From NCBI GenBank assembly GCA_907163375.1, contig CAJQUW010000896.1, positions 62,001 to 126,000 of the forward strand: 64,000 nt of DNA. Direction: 5' to 3'. Every line of letters starts with the position of its first letter. Within the stretch, counting starts at the first letter, position 1. The stretch comes from Prostheceraeus crozeri (lineage: Eukaryota; Platyhelminthes; Polycladida; Euryleptidae). This document shows positions 32,913 to 44,735 of this stretch, one piece after another. The notes beneath the pieces are model-generated. The model was not told the origin of the DNA. It made no database searches and saw nothing but the letters and a program-made list of their open reading frames with translations. The position numbers were made by a program, and so were the translations under genes.

Positions 32913-35900
32913 AAGGACGTATGTGTTAATATTTTCTTTTGCAAGTTTCTTATCAAAAATCACAAGGGTTCGTAGAGTTCATGGACCATGGCATGACTTT
33001 GGAGACGTTTACACATTAGATATGAAGAGGAATGTCACAATTTCTTAAGGGCAAGATAAATCTGCTTTAAATCATGCCATGTGAGAGTATTCTAACGGGA
33101 CTTTTCTTCCAAGTTGATTCCACTATCGCCGAATGATGTTTACCATACAAGTCACTCCATGAAATTCCAAAGATTTTCATGAGAGGAATCATAGGCAACA
33201 CGGGGACTTAGTGCAGAGCAATATTTTCACTTGAATTTTGGGCCGATTCATTTCCAGTCAGAGAAAAAGGATCGAAAAAAATCCCTGATAATTTAGCTGA
33301 TAAATCGAGCTAGTTATGCGGAAACAGAGAGAACCGCATCATGCTCTAGCTCCGTACTTCAACATTGTCCTGAACTCTTAGAAGTGTCCTTTAAAAAGTA
33401 GATGTGAGAAAACTCAACAAACGAAATATTTGATAAGAATTTACAATCGAACTGCATATTGTTTATTTGAATACCAGAGATTCTGTATTTAGAATGAAGA
33501 TCGGGAGAATGGTTACTTTTTGATTGCTGTTTTTCAAAAGAATCGTTGCTACAATCTGATGTCATAAAAAGGAAACGTTTGTGATCATTACAACAATCAC
33601 AATTTAGTATCTGCGTGCGATGATGTCACTACTTTTATTCCAACCGTAATCTGTAATGAGAGGATGCGATGTCAAAGAATTAGCCATTAGTGAGCAGCAT
33701 GTTTTCAGATTGATCAATAAGATGTCATGTGTAAATCCTCATGAATCGGTAAGAACGCTTAATTCTGGTTTGAATCTTTAGAGGTCCATGTAGGAAGATT
33801 CAAATATGAAAATATGCAGCAAAGTACAACAAACCCTCGTAAACCGTATCGGAGTAACCGTGTGCTTAGATTTTAATGAATCAGCATCAGAATGCCATCA
33901 AGTTGATTGGTTATTTTCATCCGTTTTGCAATTTCCTGTTATATAACTTCTGACATTTCAGCGTCAACTGAAATTTATAACGTATGATATATATTTATCG
34001 TTGCAATTATATAGTTGTCTTTCTCTTTGTACGATTTTTGATGCTGTAGATGTGTCCGATGCATGTGCGTGTAGATAGGCACAGCGCAAGCTATTTTCCT
34101 GAAAAGCATTTTAATTTCAGACAAAAATGGAAACTTTTATGAAAGCGTTCATTCAATAAATGCACGGAATTGTTGAGTTCTAAATCCTACTTTTAGAAAT
34201 AATAAGTCTATTGCATTGGGTGTTTCCCGGTACTCCAGTCTATTCAAAATATGTGAATATGTATTCCCAATTTCTACAGTTTGCTTGTCACTCAGCAAGT
34301 CACCCCTGGTCACCCAGAGTTTGCTCTTTGTTCACTCTGGTGTCCTCCTTCCGCAAAATTTGATTTATTTTTTACTAAAATATCGTCGCAGGCTCATGAA
34401 AATAAAGTGCATTTTAATGTGAAGAGTGATGGTGAACTGTTTAGACACTACTCATAAATTTTTCGATTTCGAATTTAAACCGCTTCATCCCTCGTGGTGC
34501 TCGATCGACTTCATAAAATGGATTCTTTAGATATATCATGGCTAGGTCAATTATGTATACAAAAATAAACATGATGCGAATTTCAGAATTTGAACTTTGG
34601 ATTTTCATATTTCAAAATTTTCAATTGAAATTTGTTGAAGAAGAAGTTTTTTTCTTTAAAAAGGAACTTTTCTATCATGACAACTTTGACAACGCTCATT
34701 TCGCTGATTAAGGAAATAGTCGGAATGCAGAATGTCCTGTAAACTGTTTATCTACGAAGCATGTATACATGTATAGCCAATTATTGAGGAAACGTTAATG
34801 CATTCGTTTGAAATTATTGCGAAATGATTTTCTCTGTAGAAAGATTTGTCAAAAATTGCAGCAGTTCAATGTAATCGACGTTGTGCACCTTAATTATCTG
34901 AAATACAAAAATATTCGACACAGGAAGTTGCATTCACATTCCTCAAATACACACGGCCAAAGCAGTGAAAGACGAAACCTAGAGAACTGTACGAATTTTC
35001 CTCAGGTTATCAGAACGAGTTCCGAAGCAACAAAGATATCAGATAATGTAAACAATGAGAATCGTCTCGCGTTTTGATATTATTCTCTAAGCCAATACTT
35101 TTGTACATCTCGTATAAGTAAAACAAGAGTTCCAGTTTCGGATGAAGAACAGAAATTTCCATCAGTCTGTCTGTAATTTAATTCTCAGCAGCTGCCGTGA
35201 CTGTTTTTCATTTGTTTCTTACATTCAAGAGAAAGTGATTTCTTTCAGCGATGTCATTTTATACTTGTGCATTATTTGATAGTACCTTGAACGTATCTCC
35301 GTATTACTTAAGGAAGCCGCAAAATGCTTTCGATACAGTGGTTGAAAATTGTGTATTTGCTTGATGATACTATTTATTACGAAAGGTCTGCAGAATCAAT
35401 TCCATTTAATTATTTTCTTGGTGATAGGAATCAAAGCGAATTTTGTTACAAACGTCGAGAGAGGCTACCTATAATTCGGGATGAAGGCGATCTATTTGCA
35501 ACGGAGCTGGAAGCAAATTCTGATTGCGCTTCCGCTTCTGCTTCCAATGTATACAGTATACGATGACTAGACAAATGTGAATGCTGACCAAGTGTCGCAA
35601 TTTCTCATTAAGCTTCTCTTCATGTGTTCAATTTATTGAATATTTAACAATGTTGTCGATGAAATTGAATGCACAAGCGATTGCTTTAGAAAATTACGGG
35701 GCATCGGAAGCTTTCAGGTTGGTTTCATTCACTCGAGGCACAACAGTAGCAGACGCAAAAGCAGTTATACATTTGAAACCTAGTATTAACAGGAAACACG
35801 AACTTCTTGACTAGAATCTCTCAATCTCTCTTCACATTTCGACAATTGCACATGCAGTCATTACACTTCTTAGCATTTGCAAATATTACTCATATCTTGG

Positions 35901-37548
35901 AATAAAACTTTGCTATGCTGCATATTGGCCGTTGTCATCGACTAATAGAAGGCATAGGATGCCGAAGACCCGTCTAACGCGCAGATGTACGTATTTATTT
36001 AGACTTAGACTCAGACTGCTTAATTTCGGCCAAACTTTGTGGAATTTTACTTAAAAGTAGGGTAGACGGGAAAATTGCGTTAAGATCCTGCTTGTTGAAA
36101 TACAATCATCTGATGGTAAAATGCAATCATGCAACGAATTGGTTTTAATTTGAGATAGTAGGAATACAAGACTTATATAATGTGCTTATTCCATCAAGAT
36201 TGAAACCGGCCTGTCGGGTCTGGGACGTCGGCTGTCGTCTCTATATCGGTTGTTTAAGACTGATCGTCATAGACATTATTTGGTCATCCTATACCGTTAG
36301 ACATTATTCAATTTCCACATATCATGCATGAACGGTAAGCCTAGCCGTAGTCCGGATGAGCAACCTATTGTAAAACAATATTATGCAGTGCAATTATTCG
36401 TACTTTGAATACCTGTTGCGCGTAATGACTTATTTCTAATCTACTCAGTTGCTGGCCCACGATATAATTTGTAATGTTAACTGCATTTTCAAGGTCAATC
36501 AAACACAGTTACGAGTAAAATGGAAACGGGTATGGTAATGATACAATAACAAAAACAATAATGCCTATATCTATATCCCGCTCCCACAAGAAAGTTCTGA
36601 ACGGTCAACGATCTAAGCTCTAATAAAATAAAAAGCTTTTCTAAATATGAAAGTTCTGAGATGAACAATCAAATTACTGACTGCTTGCTGATGTTGTGAA
36701 GTGTTTTGTCTCCGAAAGTGCAAGGTGCATCATTAAATTTGATTTGAAATGATTCAATGAAAGAGATTTGCTTCTTCACTTGTAAGGGAAATTCGGTGAT
36801 GAGAACTCTCTACACCGCAGTTTTAATTCGGATCTTTTGTGTTTTTGTTGATGATTGAGCTGATGTATATGAGTTTGAAACAAAGAGCTCGCCAAATACG
36901 TCTTCACTTTTTCATCTCAGTGAGTGTCCCAAGATCGAGAGTGTTGCGGCCCCTGTACAAAGTCATACATAATTTGTAGCGTTGCGTTAACTTCTGAAAC
37001 AATTATCCACGATCCGCTCTTAAATGTTCAGATTGTAGGCCCTGGACTGCATTGAAATCCATCATTCATTGCAAGCTCCGCGTGTTCTACATGTATAAAC
37101 TATCCCATGCAGTGAAATTATTCAAGATTTGGAATAATTTTACAGTAAATAGGCTAAGGAGTGCACTGCTTACAAAATCCATGGAAGCTTGAATATAGGA
37201 TTCTTGAAACTTTATTTGAGATAAAGCACGGTTTTAAACACAAGCATAGGTTGCCGATTATCATGATTCTCTCTGTCTCTTTGTCGTGCGGTTGTGTCAG
37301 ATATCGTCCCTGTCAGTGTTTATTGCTTTTGCCTATACTTTTGGTTATAAGTCATGTATAAGTAAAATAATTATATCACTGGTCTCGTTATCATCTCAGC
37401 TTTGAGTATCCGAAAATAATTTTTCTCCTATTTGTGTCTGTTCCACGTATAAGGAAGATTCAGTGTTTCCTTTATCGTCATTTGTGAATATTGCTCGCAA
37501 TCTATTATCTGCAAGCTGTAGTGCTTCATCGGGTATTGGCTGTGGTCG
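32913..37548. other. RyR intron 6, nothing recognised
   Basis: AT-rich DNA with several 60-90 codon open frames (for example 34808-35077, 35324-35566, 35581-35814 on the + strand) that I cannot match to any family. No repeats noticed. Confidence 0.45.
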
Positions 37549-37556
37549 CTTGTAGG

Positions 37557-37802
37557 CATAGAAATAGATTGTTTAACTGAAGTTAACTAGAATGGAAATT
37601 GACTTAAGGTCGCGGCACCGCCGGGGGAACTAAGTTGGGGCATGAATGACCAATGAAAAGCTTTGTTTTGCACATGTGACTGATTCTAACCCAATGATAC
37701 AGCCGTTGACAAGTCAAAATGCGTGCAATTTATGTGCCACTATTGTGTATTGCATGAAGCTTAACCTCCGTTCTAGAGGTTTTATTATTGTCGATTTCTA
37801 TG
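37557..37802 (-). mobile_element. MITE family A, copy 1, 8-bp TSD CTTGTAGG
   Basis: 246 bp beginning CATAGAAAT and ending ATTTCTATG. The perfect 8-bp duplication CTTGTAGG lies at 37549-37556 and 37803-37810. It is the reverse complement of copies 38090-38345 and 48581-48839. The two ends also share CTAGAATGGAAATT further in. No coding capacity. An 8-bp duplication fits hAT-type (or P/Merlin-type) transposition. Confidence 0.9.
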
Positions 37803-37810
37803 CTTGTAGG

Positions 37811-38020
37811 TCTGGTATTGTCAGACTAATTACCTTGTTACACTGGTATTGTCAGTGCTTTGGTCTTGTCAGCTGATCGCCGCATCATCCGTCAACTCCC
37901 CCTTCCGGGTGAAAATCGGATTATTGATTTTCTGTGACGTAATTGTTCGAGACGTCATACGCCTTACTATTTTTAGAAAATTGTTAATTCCTCTTTGTTG
38001 TTCGTTTGTTTGCAACTACA
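37811..38020 (+). other. Presumed 5' UTR of the LINE
   Basis: This stretch directly precedes LINE ORF1. It contains CTGGTATTGTCAG at 37812-37824 and again at 37842-37854, plus a near copy TGGTCTTGTCAG at 37861-37872. Short repeats upstream of ORF1 are common in LINE promoters, but no promoter can be proved here. Confidence 0.4.
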
Positions 38021-39040
38021 ATGTCGGATTCACCGAATGTAAAGAGATCCACGCGATCTGGATCGAGTTCAGCCGCAGTCAATCTAAATCATAGAAATTG
38101 ACAACAATAAAACCTCTAGAATGGAAATTAAGCTTCATGCAATGCACAATAACGGCACATAAATCGCACGCATTTTCACTTAGCTGCACCTGCCAACGTC
38201 TGTATCATTGGGTTAGAATCAGTCACATGAGTAAATCGAAGCTTTTAATTGGTTCTTCATGCCCCAACTTAGTTCCGTCGGATGTGCCGCGACCTTGAGT
38301 CAATTTCCATTCTAGCGAACTTCAGATAAACAGTTTATTTCTATGATCTAAATGATATCAAACTACTGATTGACAACAAGATGAAAGACTTGACAAGTCT
38401 GATCGAGAGGACAAGGAATGAGATCATACAGACCTTCAGCCAAGATCTAGACGAACATTGTCAAACAATAGCAGCTGTCAAAGTTGACGTAATTGAACTA
38501 CAAAAGAGCAGTGAGCTTCTTAAGAGGAATTATGAGAACATGGAGATCGAGTTAAAGGCATTGAAAGATCAGCAAATTAATGCATTTCACGAAATGACTT
38601 TTGAAATTGAGGAGAGGGAACGCAGAAAATTAAACCTTGTAATTTCCGGCTTACCAGAATCTTTGTCTGATTCTACCGATAATGGTAAGCAGCACGACTT
38701 GGTCAGCTGTGAGAAGTTGCTTTCAGCTTTGAGCCTCCCCAACACGCATGATATAGAACATGTCCATCAAATCGGTCAAGTAGGATCAGCGAAAAGACCA
38801 AGATTACTGAAACTGAAATGTAAGAGCATAGAGGAAAAGATTACCATATTGAAAAAGTCTAAAGAGTTCAGATCACATCAAGAATTCCGGGGCATCTACA
38901 TCAACCCGGATCGAACACTACTTCAACGGGAAATCCACAAAGGGCTTCGAGAAGCATTGTTTCGCAGGAAAAATAACGGCGAGGATGTCATCATACTTAG
39001 AGATCGAGTTGTCGTTCGACGGAGTACACGACATTTTTAA
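38021..39040 (+). pseudogene. LINE ORF1 interrupted by a MITE
   Basis: ATG at 38021 opens 23 codons (MSDSPNVKRSTRSGSSSAAV...) up to 38089, where MITE copy 2 enters. Past the MITE and its duplicated 8 bp, the same frame resumes at GAT 38354 and runs 228 codons to the stop ending at 39040. The MITE plus one TSD copy is therefore the only break. Total about 251 residues. The first half is a heptad-like coiled coil (LIERTRNEIIQTFSQDLDEH; later ELQKSSELLKRNYENMEIEL). The second half is basic with KLNLVISGLPES, in keeping with LINE ORF1 RNA-binding proteins, which coat the element RNA. Confidence 0.75.
38090..38345 (+). mobile_element. MITE family A, copy 2, 8-bp TSD ATCTAAAT
   Basis: 256 bp, CATAGAAAT ... 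ATTTCTATG, with ATCTAAAT perfectly duplicated at 38082-38089 and 38346-38353. It lies in LINE ORF1 and so is younger than that LINE insertion. It is in opposite orientation to copy 1, 287 bp away. Confidence 0.92.
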
Positions 39041-39081
39041 ATCCGCTTTTAAGTCTCGTTCCTACACGTAAAGCAGATGAG

Positions 39082-41590
39082 ATGAGGTCTCCAGTGGCAA
39101 GAAGAAATTGGCTTATCCTTTGCAATGCGCAGTCATTGTTTTATAAACTAGACGAACTAAGAGCCCTGAGTATCTCACTCAAGCCTGTTTTTATATGTGT
39201 AACAGAGACGTGGTTAACACCTGACATCGTAGATAGTTTGATTTCTATTGATGGTTTTAACATTTTTCGAAATGACAGACAGGATGATTTGACTGATAAA
39301 CGTCGCAGTGGTGGCACTCTTATTTATGCTGCCTCTTCTTCATCCTCTGTACATATTCCGCACAATTTTTGTAAAACCCTATGGTATTGAATATAATTTG
39401 ATCAAATTTGAAGGTGTCACATATTCCTTGTCCTATCTTTTGTGCATATATACACCGCCAGGTTTAAGAGCGGACACTTTCAATCAAGTCAGAGAATTTG
39501 TTGTTGATGTGCTTGATTTTCTATTAGGATGTACTCCTAACGCAGAAATATTTGTATGCGGAGACCTAAATAGATATGATTTTTCCTTACTTCAACAACA
39601 GTTTGATATTGTTGATATTGTTAATTTTGACAGCTCCACCTCTGGGTTATGCAACACACCTGCACAAGATTGTCATAGTTGCTAGAAATGTTGACGAATT
39701 TTCTAGAGATGCTCAAGTACAGAAAGTGTTTGATTTTAGAAACTCAAATCTTGTTGCTTTTTCCAAGCATCTCGAGGAGTCTGACTGGTCGAATGTTTTT
39801 GACTCTGATAATGTGGAAAGCAGTGTAAGTCATTTTTACGACATTTTTCAACAAGCCATGTCAAAAATACCGGTCTCCTTCATCAAAATCACTCAAAAAA
39901 CCAAACCGTGGATTACTCCCGTAGTAATTGACCTTATCAACAAACGCTGGCAAGCCTATCGCAAAGGAAAGTTCTCCCTTTTTCGTCACTATAAAATCAA
40001 AGTTCGGGCCGAAATATACAAGTCAAAGAAGATCTGGAGCTCTAAAATGACATACGAGGCAAGAGGTCAAATGATTCTCAAAGCCAAATTGTTTCATTGT
40101 TTTCAAATTCTGTACAAGCAGTTGAATCCCTTAACATGTTCTTTTCAGGTTTTTTTGAGACCAGTGATAATTTTCCTGTTTTGCGGCCCGAAGAGATTAT
40201 GTTATGCATTTGTGACGATGTGTTTTCTCTTTTAAAGAAGCTGCGAACTCACAAAGCTCCAGGTAGTGATGGTATTCATCCTTTGTTATTGAAAGTCTCG
40301 GCTTTTCAGATCTGTGAATCCTTGTCTTGCATTTTTAATTTGTCCTTTCGCACTGGCTCTGTTCCAAGTGTTTGTAAAATTGCTAATGTGAGCCCGGTCC
40401 CTAAGGCTTTCCCTGTTCGTAAGGAGAATTTGAGACCAGTATCGCTGCTGCCTGTCATCAATAAAGTTTGTGAAGGTATTGTTTTGAAATGTTATCGCAA
40501 TCCTCTTGTCAATTCCTAAGACCGTAATCAATTCGCGTACAGATCAAGATCATCGACACTCTATGCTTTTATTACCATCCATTATGCTATACTCAAGATG
40601 TTAGAATTACCAAATGTCAAAGCAGTTCGAATTTTAACTTTTGATGTGAGTCATGCGTTTGAATCTGTTCCGCACGACCTTTTAATGTTTTGTCTGTCAA
40701 ATCTTTCCATTCCAAATCGTAACTTTTTTGTAAACTGGATTAACAGCTACCCATGTGATCGCCAGCAACGTGTGAAAATAGGCGAAACCATCAGTTCTCT
40801 TGTACATGTCTCAAGCGGCGTCCCTCAGGGGTCACCATACCTATTTTCATTATACTTATCAAGTTATGAAGCTCTGAATACGAATGTCCAAGTGGTAAAG
40901 TACGCCGATGATGTAACGTTACTTATTCCTGTCTTTAAAACTCATCTAGACGATAATTCCCTTTTCTCTTCTGAAGTCGACCATTTTAGAAAATGGTGTC
41001 ATGAAAAGCGAGTGTTGATTAATGAAAACAAGACGAAAGTTATGAATATCAATTTTTCTTGTTCACCCCTACAAACTATGTCGAATTTTGAGTCTGTAAC
41101 TTCCATGAAGATTTCAGGTCTTGTTTTTGATCACAATCTCACATGGTCGCATCATTTCCAACATGTATCTACTAGTGTCTCTAAACGGCTCTATGTACTA
41201 CGAATTTTGAAGCCGATTCTGACTCATGACCAACTTGTTATTGTTTTTAATAGCATCATACGTTCTGTAATTGACTATGCCTCGGCAGTATTTATAAATC
41301 CAGGCAGTGTCTTGAACTCAAAGCTTGAAATTTTATGTAAGAGAGCTTTCCGAATCATTCATGGTTTCAATGTGAGGACTTGTAGTGAATGTTCTATGCT
41401 CGATGTCGACAAACGAAGGAATGAACTACTATTCCGCCAAATTCTAGATGATCCGAACCATATTCTGAATCATCTTCTCCCAATTCGATCGAAACGGAGC
41501 TCAAGACTGATCTTGCCTCAAGTGAAGACAATGAGAAGGCGAAAGGGTTTTGTGCTATCGTGTTCAGTATTGTATAATAGCACTTGTTGA
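39082..41590 (+). pseudogene. LINE ORF2 (endonuclease and reverse transcriptase), CR1/L2-like, several frameshifts
   Basis: Begins 41 bases after ORF1. Endonuclease part (39082-39690): NAQSLFYKLDEL, CVTETWLTPD, DGFNIFRNDR, RSGGTLIY, then VCGDLN after a frame change. RT part: HKAPGSDGIHPLLL and LRPVSLLPVINK (40250-40475), FDVSHAFESVPHDLL (motif A), SSGVPQGS (motif B, followed by a small deletion) and KYADDV (motif C, near 40900). A C-terminal helical region ends at 41590. At least four frame changes and one stop near 40517 make it inactive. In life it would nick DNA and reverse-transcribe the element RNA. The motif style is that of the CR1/L2/Rex group. Confidence 0.82.
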
Positions 41591-41683
41591 ACAAATACGC
41601 TCGCATCGCATGACATTTCTGTTCTTAAAATCTCCCCGATTCCCATTGGAGATTTCTTATGTTGATTTGTTTTTCAAATATAC

Positions 41684-41706
41684 ACTTATTATTATTATTA
41701 TTATTA
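41684..41706 (+). repeat. (ATT)n tail of the LINE
   Basis: TTATTATT units directly after the LINE 3' region. CR1/L2-type elements usually end in a short simple repeat rather than poly(A), so this marks the probable 3' end of the element. Confidence 0.7.
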
Positions 41707-41804
41707 TGTTACATTTACATGTTCTTGATGTTGTAGCTGATTGGCTAGGCACTGTATTCAAAAATTTTAAGTCGTTCGCGGTCGATGTGGACTTAATTAA
41801 ATTG

Positions 41805-41880
41805 ACTGGCCGGCCTCCGGTCTTCACAATACACAACCGGCGGCCGGTGTTACTAAAACCGGCCCGGCCGCCGGTCCAGT
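41805..41880. repeat. GC-rich patch of CCGGC/GCCGG repeats
   Basis: GGCCGGCCTCCGGTC, CCGGCGGCCGGTG and CCGGCCCGGCCGCCGGTC occur within 76 bases in otherwise AT-rich DNA. The words pair with each other as inverted repeats. This may be a transposon terminus or an isolated tandem of an unknown unit. Confidence 0.5.
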
Positions 41881-41906
41881 GGCACCTACACGTACATGTG
41901 CTTTGG

Positions 41907-43310
41907 TAGAACGTGCAAGCAGCGATTTGTGATCGGCAAGGTTCAATACCTGTGATAACATAATGTTTCTCAGAAAACTTCGCACGAATACATCAATGAT
42001 TGACTGTGCATTCAGACTTCAAAGAGCTTGCATTTTTGTAGAAGTTCAGCGCCGTTGTAGCTTTTAAAAGGGAGTATTTGAGTCAGTTTAGAAAATGTCA
42101 AGTTTTATCGAATGAAATTTTGGCTTAAGTGTCATATCGCCTGCAATCACATCGAGGATGGTAACGCAGCCCTAACTGAAAATTTAGAATTCCGAGAGAT
42201 TGCTCCAACTCGAAATATAAAAATTGTTATCTTTGTCATTGATAATTGATGACATTTTAAATAACTGTTATTGCCAGGATAGAATTGTCTGCTTTCAAAC
42301 ACTTTGCCATGATTTTCTCAGCTTTATCATGAAATCAACGTGGAAATGATGAATTCATTTCATTCTGTAAGATTCTTCTCACAAAGTGGTGAGACAGAAA
42401 AGTTCCAGATTCTTCATCCCACTGACAAATTAGATTGCAAAATTTATAACATTTTCATCTTTCATATCCTTTGAAAAGACAATTTATTCCTATTTGTAAT
42501 GATAACAATAATTTTCTGCTTCCTGTAGAGTCGCATGAAGTCAAGTTTAGCCTTCCATCAATCGCAGATATGTCTGATAACTTAGATTGACGCCTACTCA
42601 AGGGTATTTGTTACCTTACACAGAAAGTCAGTCGAGTAAATTGCATGTCGAAAATGAAATGGCAATCGATTGTTGAACGGATGTTTGTTAATAACTCAAA
42701 CAGCTTCATTGTTGCGGTTATGCAGCTTGTCATTTGCCTTAGGTAATGAACCACCCATGAGTCTACGTGTTCACTCAGTAACTCAATCGTGATAATTGCT
42801 CCTAATCGCTAGTTTTCTGCCGTAAAATCCCTGCTCACTTTTTCACATTCAATTATCTCTCATTGACATTCAGTTGTTGAAATGAGTAACAACTATAGAA
42901 GGTATTTGTTATTAATTGCTCTTCTATACCATTTTCTGTCCATCCAAAATAGATGATTGGCTACATTCACAAGCACTGCAGTAGTGAAGGATTTTTAATT
43001 CTCTCCTGGACAGAGAACATTGCAATTGGAGAATGAAAAGAATTACTACGAATGAAGTTCACCATTTCTACTTTTGAATCAGTTACACCCGATCAGTTGC
43101 TTTTGTAGTGCTATTTGAAGAACGCATATTTACCAGGATGCGGCGACTTAAATCGATCAAAATTAATTATCTATTCAATCAGTAGATGTCAAAATTGATT
43201 AAACTTCCAATGATGTGAAGCATTACAAAATATACACAAATGTTTCGGAATTATATAAATTTAGTCCATCTTTTAGAGGACTGAAGATCATAGTTCAAGT
43301 CGAGTCAAAG
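41907..43310. other. RyR intron 6, nothing recognised
   Basis: AT-rich intron without convincing open frames or repeats. Confidence 0.5.
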
Positions 43311-43319
43311 AGAATAGAA

Positions 43320-43698
43320 AGATAGAAAAATAGAAGAGAATAGAAAGTCAAAGAGAAATAGAATTGCATTAAAGTGGCATATCACTACATGTCTTCAAGA
43401 CCACTGTACATGGAGAATAGAACAAAAGAAATTCATAAAATAATTCAAGACAGAGAATTTGCGTATCTTAAGATGTCTCTTGAATTAGTATGACGCAAAT
43501 GAAAGGGAGAATATTCCAAGTTTGAAGTCTTGTCACCAAAAAAGAACGGACACACAAAGGAGAACGACGAGTAGAAGACACTAGCACCAGAGAAGCATCC
43601 GCTGCTGAGCGTAGACGAGATCTACCTGGGATTGAAGAGACTTTGTGAATGTCATTTGTAAGGTATTTCGGTGTTAAATGATTGCAACTGCAGAACAT
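43320..43698 (-). pseudogene. LINE ORF2 C-terminus scrap with simple-repeat tail
   Basis: Minus-strand frame 43698-43468 reads GRSRLRSAADASLVLV, STRRSPLCVRSFLVTRLQTW and WNILP. This is the ending shared by CR1/L2/jockey-type ORF2 proteins (R-L-R-S-x-x-D ... R-x-F ... WN-x-LP). Downstream on the same strand, 43370-43320 is a TTCTATTCTC-type repeat, the kind of tail such elements carry. Everything upstream of the last 75 codons is missing. Confidence 0.65.
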
Positions 43699-44660
43699 GA
43701 GGACTGCTAACCGATACTTGACTTGATCCGGTAAACGACGGGAAGTCAGTGGAGATCTTTCATCCGTGGCACAATGGCGCAGATCTTCGAACAGCTAAAG
43801 ATCTGGCGAGCAGTTGTATTCAAAACCGATTGGACCCTACTTAGTTGGCATGCCGGCAAGGCAAACAAAATCGACGGATCCTCTTATCTCCTGCATGCCA
43901 TGGTTGGCGGACCCCTGCTGCAGAGAAAGCGGACCCTGTGGCACCTACAACGATCGGAAAGCTCGTTACATGAAAAAATGTCAAATTTTTGTGACAAGTT
44001 CATCACAGGATATGTGTGTCACCACAACATAGATGTTAAACAAAAGAACTGTGAAGAAGAATGTTTACAATCTTTAGTGTGGCATTCAATGAAATGCTAA
44101 AAATGCGAGCAGAAGCGTAGAATTCTAATTATTTGACTCGCGAATACATCTTCGAATACGCATCTTACAAGGGTTGAGGCTATCTGGAACAGTTAACAGC
44201 ATCACAGGAAAACAATGTTAGTTCTAACATTCAAATTTTCAATGGATTTATCATAGTCACCACTTCTTTCGACCTTGAGGTCACTGGGACACAACTTTGA
44301 GAAGTAAATTTTCAAAATTACGACAGTTTATCCCGCAAATGTCATGAACATAGCGAGATGTACTCGACGCAAATTGGACATGTAGACCCAAATTCTTTTT
44401 CTGCTAACGAAGACAACATAAAAACAAATTCACAGTGTGCTAAAACTGAATCTGCTTTTCAAGACACTACAATTAAATGAAAGGGAGATACTTAAATCAA
44501 AATGACGATTTGGGATTTGAAAGCAATTTTGTGCATGTTTTGCGTGCTTCTTAGGTTCAATAGATGTTTTGTCGAAAAAATACTTTTCTGAATATCTAAG
44601 AGAGTGACAACTTCTAAGTCAATCAAATATCCTAGCACATTTGACTCCTATACCACACTT
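43699..44660. other. RyR intron 6, nothing recognised
   Basis: A 108-codon open frame at 43774-44100 on the + strand has several Trp and Cys but no motif I know. I cannot say whether it was ever coding. Confidence 0.35.
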
Positions 44661-44735
44661 CCCTGACCCAAGAATCGAACTGAAGTCCGCGGTGCAGACG
44701 ATCTCGCACCTTCTTCACTAGGCCAGCTGATATCC
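44661..44735 (-). mobile_element. tRNA-derived SINE head (single copy here)
   Basis: On the minus strand, A-box-like TGGCCTAGTGAAGAAGG (44725-44709) and B-box-like AGTTCGATTCT (44681-44671) sit at tRNA spacing, followed by TGGGTCAGGGAAG. The body downstream cannot be delimited because no second copy is present. Confidence 0.5.

Noticed and set aside
43774-44100. 108-codon frame with several Cys and Trp
   Set aside because: No known motif; spacing of Cys does not fit a zinc finger I recognise.
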